Position numbers and translations under genes: made by a program. Of a stretch of DNA of 64,000 nucleotides, positions 30,534-41,027 are shown piece after piece. The stretch is from the NCBI GenBank assembly GCA_963575745.1, contig CAUYUJ010022093.1:621341-685340 (forward strand), in the 5' to 3' direction. The DNA comes from Prorocentrum cordatum. Its lineage: Eukaryota > Sar > Dinophyceae > Prorocentrales > Prorocentraceae. The first letter of the stretch is position 1; each line of letters starts with the position of its first letter. The notes under the pieces are model-generated. The model was not told where the DNA came from, made no database searches, and worked only from the letters and a program-made list of their open reading frames with translations.

Positions 30534-30685
30534 AGGGGGCCACATGCGAACCCTACCCCTACCCCCCACGACCTCTGAGGGGGAGGGTGGGGTTCACTTC
30601 GTTCGGGAGCTCTCGAGCAAAGTGAACCCCACCCTCCCCCTCAGAAGTCGTGGGGGGTAGGGGTAGGGTTCGCATGTGGCCCCCT
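30534..30685. mobile_element. Near-perfect hairpin element, about 66-bp arms
   Basis: The left arm begins AGGGGGCCACATGCGAACCC (30534) and the right arm ends GGGTTCGCATGTGGCCCCCT (30685). Between, CTACCCCTACCCCCCACGAC and GAGGGGGAGGGTGGGG pair with their complements; the loop is about 15-20 nt around GGGAGCTCTCGAG. Only about two mismatches were seen, so it is recent or maintained by palindrome repair. No protein. Confidence 0.85.
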
Positions 30686-31349
30686 GGGAGAATCAGGGAC
30701 CCTGCCACTCCGCTGCTCCGGCCAGCCTCTCCGAGGCGTGCCTGGAGCTCTTCTGCACCGGTTGTGCGGGTGCCGCCGCCTGCCCACCTCACCAGTCCCG
30801 GCCGGGCCCATCCTGGGCCCGTAATTATTAGGGGGGTTGCGCCTCCCTTCGCAGGAATGGGGCCGTCGAGACAACGGCGGCCCTCCCTGGCATTTCCTTT
30901 CGTCCTTCCGGATGGCTCTCGTCGCTGCGGCTGGGTCCGCCCCGAAGAACGGATCAGGATGGACCACGCGAGGGGCCCACGGACGGACGTGTACCAGATT
31001 TAGGGCTGGGCGGTTGCGCCACCGTGGTCTCAGCTTGCCCCCCTGCGCTCCCTGGCCGAGCCAGGAGGGCGTCTGTTTTCCGACCCTGGGCCTGGCAGGG
31101 ATCGGCGAGGTGGCCAGGGGACGTCGCCCGGATCTGTGGGCGCGCCAGCTGGACGACGCAAGCGCCACAGACGCCGAGCCTGCCACAGGCCCACGCTGGG
31201 TCCTGGATCGATGCGCACGCCTGTCCCTCCCCCGGGCCTGGCCAGAAGGGCGGCCGGCTGCGGGCGGCGGCGCTGGCAACAGGGCAGCCATCAGAGCTCG
31301 CTGAAGAAGCCGCCCGAGGGGTTCCGCCTCGCGGGCCGGACGAGAGGGC
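30686..31349. other. No gene recognised
   Basis: GC-rich with long frames on both strands and no motif. Confidence 0.45.
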
Positions 31350-31600
31350 GGGCATACGGTCAGGAACTTGTGGATGGCGTGTCGCCGCGGCGGCCCCAGC
31401 GACACGCTGTGCCCTGCAAGCGGATAGCGTGTCGCTCCGCTACGCTGGGTGGGACGCTCGGAAAAGGCTTGGCACGTCAACGCTGGAGGGCCCGCAAATG
31501 GATAGCGCGTCGAGCCGAGACGTGATAGCCGCGCCAGAACCGGCGGAGCGATACGCTGTCCAAAACTTCCCGGCCGTATACCCAGATGTCTGGCGCCTCA
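31350..31600 (+). repeat. Dispersed repeat family 3, copy B
   Basis: Partner of 18440-18689. The shared GCGGATAGCGTGTCGCTCCG block, GGACGCTCGGAAA and CCAGAACCGGCGGAGCGATA keep the same order. Four occurrences of a (G/A)TAGCG(T/C)GTCG-like phrase in both orientations make the region self-complementary. Confidence 0.6.
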
Positions 31601-32829
31601 AAGAAATCGAGGCGGCCAGCAAGTCGCCATGTTTGGCCCCTGAACGCCGTTTTCTGGGACTCGAAGCCGACAACAGAACGACTCGGGGTGAAGATGCGGC
31701 CCTGCATGGGGGAGGGGTCGAGAGGTCCAGGGTGCCAAAGCCTGGACAAACATGCTAGCGCCGGATGTGTGGTAAAGGCGGGGTCAGCGAGTCCGCTGCA
31801 AGTGGTTGCTCGACTGCCTCCCGGCGCCACAGACCTTCTGTCGCAGCACGGCAGAGGCAATCCGAACGGGCGCTCGCAATAGTCGGGGTGTTGAGATGGG
31901 GGACATTACTGCCTGCACCCTTGACGCAGCAATCCGAGCCACATCCGATGCTGTCCGAAATATCCGAGGCCATTCCATGGCTATCCGAGGCTACCCGAAG
32001 AGATCCCAAGACAATCCCAGGCCATCCCGAGGCCATATGGGGGCGCCGAAGAAGTCGGCAGGAGCCAGAACAGAGGACGTCCCTGGCAGCTCCTGCGCAG
32101 AAGCCGGCCGGCTGCACGCAGCAGACGTGGCAGCCCCCCTTGCCCCACCCCGCCCACTCCCTTTCGTCCGCCACGTGCCTCTGCCAGCCTCGCATCCTGC
32201 CCTCGATGGCGACGCCGTTGCGGTACCTCGAGGGGGCACCGAGGATCGAGGACACACTGGACGTGCCCAGGCCTCCCCTCGCGGCTGCGCCGACCCGGAT
32301 CGGCGCTGGCCGGGGCTCGGCCAAGGACCGCGCCGCGCTCCCATGGCCGGCCACGCACTGGCCGGCTCCCGAACCTGGGCCGCACTGGCCGGCTCCCGAA
32401 CCTGAGGCGGGACCGGCTCCACGCGGCTCCCAGACACCCGAGTCGGCCCGAGGGGATGCGAGGGGAGCGGCGGACCGCCCATCGCGCGGGGAGCCGAGTT
32501 GGGAGGACCGGCTCAGGGGAGCGCTGCTTGCCTCCAGGGTGCCCTTGCTCTGTGGGGCTCCGACGGCTTTTTGCGGTGGAGGACGTGGCGCCCCCGGACC
32601 GAGCACCAGTGGACGCCCTGGGGTCTCAGGCTCGGGTTTGGTTTCCGAAACAACGACCTGGACTCGGCATGACTCGACGACACGGTGCCAATGCCTCGGC
32701 GATGCGCCTCCGACGGGGCCACCCCGCGTCCCCGGGCAGGACGGAGCCACCCCGCGTTCCCCGGGCGGGGTGGGGCGCCCCTGCCCCACGGGCCCATGTC
32801 GGCGAGGCAGGGGCGATCGTGGGGGGGGG
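31601..32829. other. No gene; degenerate ATCCGAGGC(C/T)A repeats
   Basis: From 31925 to 32045, ATCCGAGGC, ATCCCAAGAC and ATCCCGAGGCC phrases recur every 10-14 bp. CCGGCTCCCGAACCTGGGCC is tandemly duplicated near 32360-32405. Long frames here show no domain. Confidence 0.5.
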
Positions 32830-32880
32830 TCCTCCTCCTCCTCCTCCTCCTCCTCCTCCTCCTCCTCCTCCTCCTCCTGT
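32830..32880 (+). repeat. (TCC)n array
   Basis: About 50 bp of pure TCC after a G run and before CTGTTTCC. Confidence 0.92.
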
Positions 32881-33214
32881 TTCCCTCCTCTGAGCCAGCC
32901 GCCCCCCCCCCCCCTCCTGTCGGCGCCCGTGCGCTGACCCTGGACACGTGCATCCCCCCCCCTCTCGGTCCCCTCGGCGGGCCTGACGCGGGGACCTCCT
33001 GAGCACCTCGGCACCGGGGCGAACTCCGGAGGCCTCCGAAGAGGCGCCCGCCGTCGGCCCACACGGAGCCGCCCACCCCCGCGGACCCCCTCGCCGAGGC
33101 GCGCCCCCGAGGAGAGGCCGAGATCGAGGCGGATCCTGCCGCAGCGGCGAGGGCTCCCCAGAGAGGCCGGGCAAACGACTCCAGAGACACCCAGAGAGCC
33201 TCGGCACTAGATCG

Positions 33215-33292
33215 TCGTCTTCCTCCTCCTCCTTCTCCTTCTCCTCCTCCTCCTTCTCCTCCTCCTCCTCCTCCTTCTCCTCTCCCCCGAAG
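33215..33292 (+). repeat. (TCC)n array with TTC variants
   Basis: CTCCTCC alternating with CTTCTCC. Confidence 0.9.
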
Positions 33293-33959
33293 ACTCCAAG
33301 GTCGTAGCCTGCCCCCCTCCGCGCATTGTTTTACAAGCAACCGGATCCCCGAAAGGTGATCAATCATGGGTGTTTCTCCACTCCGAGTCTTCGGTGCTTC
33401 CAGGATGGCGCTCCCGCTGCAGCGTTGGCTCCAGGGCTCTCGCTCCTTCCAAATCACACTACCGCTGCAGCGCTGACCTCATGTCTTCGTTGTGGATCTT
33501 CCAAATCGTGTTCGCGCTACAGCGTTGGCTCTCTTTTTACGCCTCCGCTCTTTCCGAACCGTCCCTTTGCATTTGTCGTCTTGCGTCAGGCCTGGCTTCC
33601 CTCATAACCTCTTGTCTACATGAGTCGCGTTCTCGACCAGCGCTGGCTCTACCGTCCATTTACATCATCCGTCCTGCGTCATGTATGGCTTCCCTCAGAA
33701 CCTGCTGTCGAACTTGAGTCGCGCTCTTGACCCGACGAGGCTCTGCCGTGCTCTTCTACGCCGTGGCACGCCGTGTACTACCATGCATCTCATGCCCCCT
33801 CGGGGTCATTGCCCTGCTCGGCATCCGACTGTCCAAACAGAAAGGAGATCTGCGCCATGGTAAGGGATGGGAGGAGGGGTAGGTCGTTAGATAAGACGCT
33901 TGCGCACCCAACTTGCCATCCTCCCCTTCTCCTCTCTCCTCCCTCCTCCCTCCTCCTGC
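33293..33959. other. No gene; degenerate CTCNGTGCTTCCAGGATGG-type repeat
   Basis: From 33380 to 33720, the phrases CGCT(G/A)CAGCG(T/C)TGGCTC, CGTCTTGCGTCA and GTCCTGCGTCATGTATGGCTTCCCTCA recur at 65-110 bp steps, suggesting a diverged tandem repeat. No protein. Confidence 0.45.
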
Positions 33960-34165
33960 TCCCCCTCCCGTCTCCTTCCTGGGTACGGCTTCGCCTTCTT
34001 CTTCGCCTGCTCGTCCTCCCAGAACTGAGCCGAGGCCTCCGCCGAGCTCAAGCCGTCCCACCCGGGCGGGACGTAGCGCTCGCCGTCGTCGTAGACCCAC
34101 TTGCCCCGCTGCAGGCGCCACTGCGGCTCCGTGCTCTCGTTCTGTCTGCTCTTGCGGACTTGCCT
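33960..34165 (-). CDS. Possible coding exon, product not recognised
   Basis: On the - strand a frame reads SRQNESTEPQWRLQRGKWVY, DDGERYVPPGWDGLSSAEAS, AQFWEDEQAKKKAKPYPGRR. Trp, Tyr and charged residues are balanced, and unlike its neighbours the segment is not low complexity. It sits next to a tandem GCGACGGCT array and a second protein-like stretch in another frame at about 34470-34640 (AWAWPAYKKHRRRGSLQHDH), so it may be one exon of an intron-containing gene. I recognise no domain and cannot place splice sites or a start. Confidence 0.35.
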
Positions 34166-34184
34166 CGGACGACTGGCCACGCCG

Positions 34185-34440
34185 ACGGCGGCGATGGCGA
34201 GGGTGACGACGACGGCCACGACGACGAGGGCCGCGACGACTGCGACAGTGACGGCTGCAACGGCGTCGGCTGCGACGGCTGCAACAGCGAGGACGGCGAC
34301 GGCTGCGGCGGCGACGGCTAGGACGGCAACGGCTGTGACGGCGACGGCTGCGACGGCGAGGGTTGCGACGGCGACGGCAGCCGACAGCTGCGACGGCTGC
34401 GATGGCGACGGCGAGGGCAGGCGACAGCAGCGACGGCGAG
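34185..34440 (+). repeat. GCGACGGCTGCGAC tandem repeat
   Basis: Units of 6-18 bp built from GACGGCNGCGAC over about 250 bp. Both strands give Ala/Thr or Val/Ala peptides, which are repeat artefacts. Confidence 0.85.
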
Positions 34441-34959
34441 GTGCTCCTGGGTGCCCCGACGATCGGGTCCTGCGCGAGACGGCCCTTGACGTCCAGGTGG
34501 TGCACGGGGGACGCCCCCGCTGTGCGTCCTGCCTCGTCTGCGCTGTCCAGCGCCCTCTGCAAGCGGCGGAGGTGGTCGTGCTGCAGAGAGCCTCGGCGGC
34601 GGTGCTTCTTGTAGGCAGGCCAGGCCCATGCTGCACCCATGATCGCTGTATGCGACCTCATGGCTTGGCCAGGGAGGCATACACACCGATCCTGAGCCCA
34701 GGATCGGCGTTACCAGGACCGGTGCATGTGAATAGCTGCCGCCCTCCGGTTGCAGTGCCGGAGAGGCGTCCAGGGGTGCCCTCATCGTCTCGAACGGAGC
34801 TATGATCCAAAAGCCAGAAACCTGGGGATCGACCCCGCCGATCGGAGGGTGTTGCAGGGTGAAAAAAGTCGGACGCGAGAAGGCAGGGTGCTTCTCAGGA
34901 TCGATCCGCGCCCTCTTCGAGGCCGCGCAGAAGCCTCCTCAGAGGGCAGGGCGGCGTCT
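34441..34959. other. Mostly non-coding; possible - strand exon fragment
   Basis: See the candidate exon at 33960-34165 for the protein-like stretch at about 34470-34640. No other signal. Confidence 0.35.
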
Positions 34960-35500
34960 CGGGGGGCGGCGCTCTCCAGAGAGCCCCGCGCCCCGCCCCC
35001 CTCCTGCGCGCCGCTGAGAACCAGTGGACGAGTGAGAGTACAGCGCGTTCATGGCCGTGATCTGCGCGGCCTGGTTTCTCAGCCCCAGCTTCTTGACATG
35101 CGTCCTCTCGTTAGTGGAGAACACCTGGTGGTCCCCGGAAGCCATGCGTGCGCTGATGTTTGCATGTAATACGAAGGTGCCAGTACGCCTTTGCTTCCGC
35201 TGGCGGAGCCGGTCTCGCAATCTGTTTCTGCCAGCCTCCGCCGGCCTTCCGCCAGCTTCTGCCGAGGGCGAAATGTCAACTACTCGATTCCTCGCAGAGG
35301 AGGCCCTCTGTGGAATTCCCCAAACACCTGAAGACTCGGCGCGGAGGCCGAAAACCCAAGCCCAGTTGACATGGCTGGCAGCAGACACGTTCTGCTGCTG
35401 GCCCTCTCGAACCTTGAGCCAGAGGCTGTGGGCTTTGCTGGGTCAGGCTTGGCAGGCGTATGTGAGCCTCATGGCCTCAAAGTCGGCAGTAGGGGGGAGC
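34960..35500 (-). pseudogene. Possible decayed coding region, product not recognised
   Basis: The - strand frame from about 35488 reads DFEAMRLTYACQA, stop (TGA), PSKAHSLWLKVREGQQQNVS, AASHVNWAWVFGLRAESS, then VVDISPSAEAGGRPAEAG, RLRQRKQRRTGTFVLHANIS and HVKKLGLRNQAAQITAMNAL, ending in a Gly/Arg-rich stretch near 34939. Length and composition are protein-like with one in-frame stop. No family recognised. A CTCTGGCTCAAGG segment at 35427-35414 recalls the 3' half of the spliced leader but is too poor to call. Confidence 0.35.
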
Positions 35501-36129
35501 AGGATAAGGAGGGTCAGTAGGACGTGGAAATGGATGAATAGACGAAAGAGGAGGCGGAGGAATCGGAGGAGGAGGCTGAGGAGGAGGCGGAGGAAGCGCA
35601 GGAGCTCCTCTCCGTTTGGATACGCTCAATTGGCAGAACAAGGAAGAGGAGAAGCGTCAGACGCGGAGGAGGAGAAGCTGATGGGACGAAGGAGGAAGGC
35701 CTGGAAAAGAAGGCAAGAATAAGGTGAGAAATCGAGAAGAGACCGTCCTCCTGCTCTTCCTGTCCTCCTCCGCCTGACCCTCCTCATCCTGCCTCCTCCC
35801 ACCTCCCCTGCGTACATACACATGGGGAGGATGAGGAGAAGGACGATGCTTAGAAAGAAGAAATCCGCCGTCACGATGCTGTTCATGACGTGGGCTCACG
35901 GACACCAGACCCCCGACTCCTGCTGACCACCAGTCATTCACCCCGGATCGCTTTCCGATGTCGGCGGGGCCGAACCAACGCTTCAGAAGCCCAGGCCGAG
36001 GATAAACATGGCCGCCCCCGATCTGCTCGAGACCCCGCTCAGGGCATACCCTGGCCCTGGCGCCCCTGGCCTCACCCCAAGCTGAGCCGACTGCCCGCCC
36101 CCCCGTAGGGGGTCTGAGGATGAAGGAGG
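35501..36129. other. No gene; short GGA-rich stretch 35545-35605
   Basis: GAGGAGGCGGAGGAATCGGAGGAGG units only. The remainder is not recognised. Confidence 0.45.
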
Positions 36130-36230
36130 GGCCCCTCCTCCTCCTCCCCATCCCCCTCCCCCTCCTCCTCCTCCTCCTCCTCCTCCTCCTCCTCCTCCTC
36201 CTCCTCCTTCTTCCTCCTCCTCTCCCCAGA
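36130..36230 (+). repeat. (TCC)n array
   Basis: CCCCTCCTCC followed by about 65 bp of TCC and CTTCTTCC. Confidence 0.92.
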
Positions 36231-36412
36231 CATCAGGCAGCCTGGCCCCTCGAAGATCGAGGCGGCGGGTTTGTCTACTCGCTTTGCCTCTGGAGGCTGG
36301 TTTCGGGGTTCGGGACCTGGCCGTGGGGAAAGGTCGAGAGGTGCGGGGGGCCACGCATCGAAACGCGCCGGATGCCTGTGCCCTAATGATGAAGAAGGAA
36401 GAAAGAGGAGTT

Positions 36413-36510
36413 CCTCCTCCTCCTCCTCCTCCTCCTCCTCCTCCTCCTCCTCTCCTCCTCCTCCTCCTCCTCCTCCTCCTCCTCCTCCTCCTCCTCCTCC
36501 TATTCCTCCT
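36413..36510 (+). repeat. (TCC)n array
   Basis: Two TCC blocks offset by one deleted base, which changes the frame of the array at about 36450. Confidence 0.93.
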
Positions 36511-36939
36511 ACGACTCCTCCTGGCCGTTGGGAGCCGAAGAGCTGGACGCGACCCGGGGAACGAATCGGTATGGTGCCTAGGAGGGGTCTGCTGACTGGC
36601 CAATGGTGCCTGAGCAGGTTTTGGCCGGGGGGGGACCGAGACATCCAGCGGCTCGAGAAAATCGAGACGGCCAAACGTTCAACCCCGGAAGGCAATTGTT
36701 CGGGCCCGTGGATCGTCAAACAACGACCGTCTGTCGTGTGTAGACAGTGGGACGTGGAAACAAGTGGCCCGCATGCCATGGCTTTTGCACAGTAAGGAGG
36801 GGGGAGGAGGAAGAGGTGGAGGAGGAGGAGGCGCTCCGAGACGGCCCCCAAGATGGCTCAAGAGAGCTCAAGACGGTTGAAGGCGGCCCCCATCATGCCA
36901 AGAGAGCCACAAGACGGCCCCAAGTGCTAGGGGGAGGAC
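36511..36939. other. No gene; CAAGANGGC-type short repeats
   Basis: From 36840 to 36930, CCCAAGATGGCTCAAGAGAG, CTCAAGACGG and CACAAGACGGCCCCAAG recur. They resemble the longer degenerate array at 61690-62290. Confidence 0.5.
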
Positions 36940-37170
36940 GGTGCCGTTGCGGTGCTTGCGTTCTGAGATCAGGCGGTCAGCGCGGAGGGGCCGCGCAGGT
37001 TGGGAGAGGGGGATCTGCGCTGGCTGGGTGAGAGGGGGGTCGCGGTGCCGGTGCCGTGCGTCCATGCCGAATCAAAATGGCCGGGGCGGAGGTGGCGCGC
37101 TGTCTGGGGTGATGGGGAGCTGGCCTGTTTGGGAGGGGGGGTCAGTGCCGGTGCCGCGCGGGCGAAGCGA
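36940..37170 (+). repeat. GC-rich tandem repeat, left block
   Basis: Units carrying GCTGGCTGGG, GGGGGGTC(A/G)(C/G)(T/G)GCCGGTGCCG and TGCCGAA recur here and at 41028-41450 in the same orientation. The - strand LINE lies between the two blocks. Confidence 0.65.
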
Positions 37171-37330
37171 AGCAGCCATACGCAAAGCGCGCGTGGGCAA
37201 GACAATTGGCGAGCGTGCGAGCTACGCCAAACGCGTTAGCTGGCGGACAGGAGGCGCCAAACGCGCGACAAGACAGACAGCTACGACGCGCCAAATGCGC
37301 GCCGGGAGGATGAGGAGAGGAGGAAGATGA

Positions 37331-37338
37331 CGACGATG
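37331..37338. repeat. Candidate target-site duplication, left
   Basis: CGACGATG here is repeated at 40980-40987, flanking the - strand LINE exactly where its 3' and truncated 5' ends are expected. The motif is short and low in complexity, so chance remains possible. Confidence 0.5.
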
Positions 37339-37373
37339 TGTGTTTCAGCCAGGGCGCACAGGCAATGCCATTC

Positions 37374-40333
37374 TCATTCGATAAATTTCTCTTCTGCGTT
37401 ACTGGCGTCCTTTACGAAATTGAACACGAACGATCTCCAACGTATCGGGTCTGCCACTGCTGCCACGAAAGACTCCACAGTCTCAAAGTGGGGTCTCACA
37501 GGTTTATGTAATTCAGCCGCCCACTCCTGTTTGGGCCGCCCCTGCTTGCGCTCGCAAGCCCGCGTCGCGGGGAAGACGGTGTCCGGCTGGAACGTTGGCT
37601 TCCGCAAAATATGATCGTTGGGATACCGACCAATTTTCCCAAACAATAATGGCTGTTGTTTGAACAATTGGGAACTGTACGGCGCTTGCTCGCTCTTTTT
37701 CAAAACGAACTTGTCGGAGACTCTGGATATGAATGCCGGAGGTATGTGCAAAATCTGTCTGACACACCTGGCTTGGAAGCCGTCCAACCGCTTCCTGTCC
37801 GCTCTGGTAAGCCACGCAGAACTGAGGGAGTACATGACCTTACTGGTGATCATCGCGTCGAAGATCATCAGTTTTCTCTTGACACCGGTCGAAGTGCGTT
37901 TCCAAATTTTACAATACCTTGAGAACTCGCCCCACGCCGTCCCGAACCTTCGATTGAGCTCCCCGGATATTCTGCCAGTGTTGCTAATTGTAGCTCCCAG
38001 GTAGACAAGACGATCTTGTGGCTGTATAAGCGCTCCAGAGGGCGAGTATAATTCTATGTCGTTCTGCACATGCAACACTTGGAATTTGTCCCAATGTAAT
38101 TCCATGCCCGCTTTTCCTCCAGCAGTGGCGATTGCGTTCAGCAGCTCTTGCATGTGCTCTTGGTGCTTTCCAAAGATCAGAGTGTCGTCCGCATGCTATA
38201 AGACCGATACATGTCCATGTTCACGCGCTGTCTTGGCCGAGTCGCTCAACGTCGCGGATGCGTCTTGTATTACCACTGTCATCACCATTACAACTAAAAA
38301 CGGGGACAAGGGGCACCCTTGCGCGATGCCAGACATCTGCCGCCTCTCGCGCAAACTCTGACCCCCATCGGCCACGCAGGAGCTCCTGTCGGTATCAATG
38401 CTCTTGGTTATTGCGAGAAGCCGAGCAGGGAGCCCAAACCTCTGCAGCACTACAAACATAGCTTCCACATTAATCGAATCGAATGTTTTTTTTCCAGTCT
38501 AGCGCAACGAAAGTGGCCCTTGACTTTTTCCCGGCGTTTGCTAATTCAATGTACCTGCGGACCACGTGGATAGCGTCTGTCGTGCCCCGTCCTCGGCAGA
38601 AACCAAATTGAGTAGCAGCCAGCCGGTCTTCTGCCCCAGCGTCCTGTAGTCGCCGCAATAACAAACTTGCCGCCATTTTGTACGCTACGCACAATAAGCT
38701 GATCGGTCTGTAATTGTCGCAGAGGTGCACTGGCCCTTTGCTTTTGTAAATCGTAGTCACCAAAGAATGCCGCCAGGCTTGCGGAACCGACTCTTCTAAC
38801 CAGCATGCGTTGCATAATTTTGCGAGCCACTGTAACCCCCCGGGCGTTTGGGCAACTGCTTTCCAATACTCCGCCGGGATACCGTCTGGCCCGCCTGCCT
38901 TGTCCCATTTTAATTGTTGCACCACTTTTCCAACTTCCTGAATAGAGAACTCCCCGTCGTTCACTGGCAGCGTCGGCCCCAAGGGCTCATGTGATATTAT
39001 CTCCGCAGGCCGTACTTTCCATTGAATTGTTTCCAAGAGTTCTGCCATGGTGTCCGCTCGTTTGTTGCTCTCCACCAACTTCCCGGCCATGGTTTGCAAT
39101 CTCCCTTGTTTGCGTTGGCGCCCCCGGCAAAAGGCCCGGATAGCATCCCAATTTCCATTAGCAATGCGCTCTTCAGCCCAAGCTGTCTTATCCATTTTGC
39201 ATGATTGCCGTACTTCTTTTAATCATTGTCTTTCCTCCTGCTTGTCGTCCCCCTGTCGGACGAGAGTCCGCTATTCTATCAAGCCAAGTGTGCGTTGACT
39301 AATCCACGGCCTTTTTCTTTCCGCGGGAGCTGATGGGAGCACGGCTGTCGCAGCTTGGGCTGCTCGCGCACCTTTCTCCCACAAATCCTCTATGGATTCT
39401 GGGCAGCCGGGGAAATCTTCCAATGTTTCAATGAATGTTTCAGCGTATTGTATTCGTAGCGTTTGGTCCCGAAGCGCCTCCCGGGCAGCACCTGGGCGCG
39501 TTGGTCGCCGAGCCTCCTCCGTGCAAAGTGCCAGCGAACATGTGACGAGATAGTGATCTGTCGCAAGAGGTACATCCCTGTGGCTCCGCAGACCCCGTAT
39601 TTGAGCAAATGTGTGGGCGTCGAACAGAAGCAAATCCAGGATGTTGTGCTGCTCTTCTGTAATGGTCCCGTTGGAAGTAGCGCCAGCTTCCAGAAACGTT
39701 ATTTTTTCCTCCAGCGGTGTGTCGAAGAACGAATGGGCGACAACCAAATCAAGCCCATCACACAATTCGATGAGCAGATCGCGGTTCGGAGCGTCCACTG
39801 GCTGCACGGCCTTCCGCCCCCAACCGAAATCCCCAAGAATGTGCTCTTCTCCGATGCATGCGCAACCCATTCTTGCCTAGAGGTCCCCGAATATGACTTT
39901 CCCCACATTTGCGGAGCACGCCCTGTATTCGACATCGAGGTCAGAATAAAATGCAAGCTTGTCCGGGGTAGGCTTCGGATTTGGGGGGGCGTACGCGCAG
40001 AAAACACCAAAGATGCCATTCATCGTGCGGATCTTGATCCAAGCGAGTCTGTCTGAGACCTGCTTGTACGAGCGGACTCGTGCCCATATTCTCTCTGATA
40101 TAACAAACCCCACTCCAGTGTACGCTTGCCCGTCCCCTTCTGCACCTGACAGTACCACGACGTACCCGTTGAAGTTATAGATGTCTGTTTGTTTTGCTCG
40201 TGTTTCCTGCAAGCAAAGCACTTGGATATCAAGGCTCTTCATGCGCACCGAAATTTCCACAAGTTTCTCTTCTGTCAGGCCTTTGACGTTCCACGTTGCA
40301 ATATTGAGCTCTGGGTTGTTGTTCTCATGGAGG
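37374..40333 (-). pseudogene. LINE ORF2: APE endonuclease and reverse transcriptase, disrupted
   Basis: The frame from about 40333 reads NIATWNVKG (endonuclease start), VLCLQETRAKQ (catalytic Glu), VIFGDL-stop-ARMG (TAG at 39879-39877 where families have Asn), and ATDHYLVTCSL (DH end, about 39560). After TAG 39273-39271 and TGA 39225-39223 the RT follows: DNYRPISLLCVAYKM, QFGFCRGRGTTDAI and LDWKK, then a frameshift in T8 at 38486-38493 (A8 on the coding strand) restoring FDSINVEAMF. Next come GIAQGCPLSPFLV, TAG at 38198-38196, and HADDTLIFGKH with the catalytic Asp pair intact but His for the usual Tyr. The last 260 codons include LVYLGATISNTG and CERKQGRPKQEW and end at TAA 37374. It would cut target DNA and copy the RNA if intact; it cannot now. 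Confidence 0.88.
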
Positions 40334-40380
40334 CTGTTGCTCCTTGAGGGTGAAACTCTTCCTGTGCGCCCCTGGCTGTG

Positions 40381-40979
40381 TCAATTTGCAGGCTTTCCTT
40401 TGCCCGCTCCTTTGGACAGACTGGTCGCGCTCTTGTCCAGCCTGTCGGTTGTCTTCTGCTGTAGTTCTTCCCATTCTGGTGAGTTCTGAAGTTCCTCCCA
40501 CGTCTCCCAAGAAGGATCCAGCCAATCCAATTTGAGCTTCTTTCCCACAACTTTTACTTGAAGTATTCCTTTGCCCCCAGCCTTAAATACCCCGGCGTCG
40601 TCGTCGATCTTTAGGAACTTGTTGTCGAAGCCCCACTGCGTGAGCAGGTAGCGGAGGCCGAGAAGCAATGACGTAATGGCACGCTGCTCGATGGGGGCAT
40701 CCGTGCTGCACCATGCCCGGCGGTTGCCTTCCCGAGGGTTCTGCTTGCCGCACGCCTCTTGGAGGACCGGGAGGGCGTCCAGAGATGCTTTCCCTGATTG
40801 GAACTCCGAGAACAACATGCCCTTGAATTGTTCTTCCTGAGGGCCTTTTTTATAGCTTTTGAGTGGAAGTTCGCAGTGAGCTTCCTGAAGTTTTTAGCAA
40901 CCCATTGTTCTGCCTCGGTTACGGTTTTATGCGGCAATCCCCCAAAAACAAGTGTCGTGTTATCGTTCTGCCCCTGTGT
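40381..40979 (-). pseudogene. LINE ORF1 remnant, frameshifted and 5'-truncated
   Basis: From 40979 the - strand reads QNDNTTLVFGGLPHKTVTEA, EQWVAKNFRKL, then a frameshift near a six-T run (40846-40851), then EEQFKGMLFSEFQSGKASLD and on to LDKSATSLSKGAGKGKPAN with the stop at 40381. LVFGGLP resembles the first strand (RNP2) of an RRM-type RNA-binding fold, a domain found in several LINE ORF1 proteins; this is inference from one motif. The Lys/Gly-rich end suits nucleic-acid binding. It ends about 50 bp before the ORF2 coding sequence, which is in a different frame. Confidence 0.6.
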
Positions 40980-40987
40980 CGACGATG
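40980..40987. repeat. Candidate target-site duplication, right
   Basis: CGACGATG, the partner of 37331-37338. Confidence 0.5.
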
Positions 40988-41027
40988 GTGCGGCTGAGGT
41001 GCGGAGCGATGGTGTGTGCCCATGCCT

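Larger units (their letters stand above)
37339..40979 (-). mobile_element. 5'-truncated non-LTR (LINE) retrotransposon
   Basis: About 3.64 kb on the - strand, reading ORF1 remnant, APE-type endonuclease, reverse transcriptase, 3' end. It begins inside ORF1 (QNDNTTLVFGGLP), which fits the 5' truncation typical of target-primed reverse transcription, and is flanked by an 8-bp direct repeat. The 3' end lies in a TCC-rich context when read on the - strand (TCTTCCTCCTCTCC), but no long tail is visible. It is a different family from the three + strand elements: classical FDSI, QGCPLSP and ADD motifs and no RNase H seen. Damage is modest: four in-frame stops and two homopolymer frameshifts. Confidence 0.85.

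Noticed and set aside
34060-34440. Ala/Thr-rich frame on + strand as an antifreeze- or mucin-like protein
   Set aside because: Encoded by the GCGACGGCT tandem repeat; all frames are similarly biased.
35412-35430. Spliced-leader relic on the - strand (CTCTGGCTCAAGG)
   Set aside because: The 3' half fits but the 5' half does not align without gaps.
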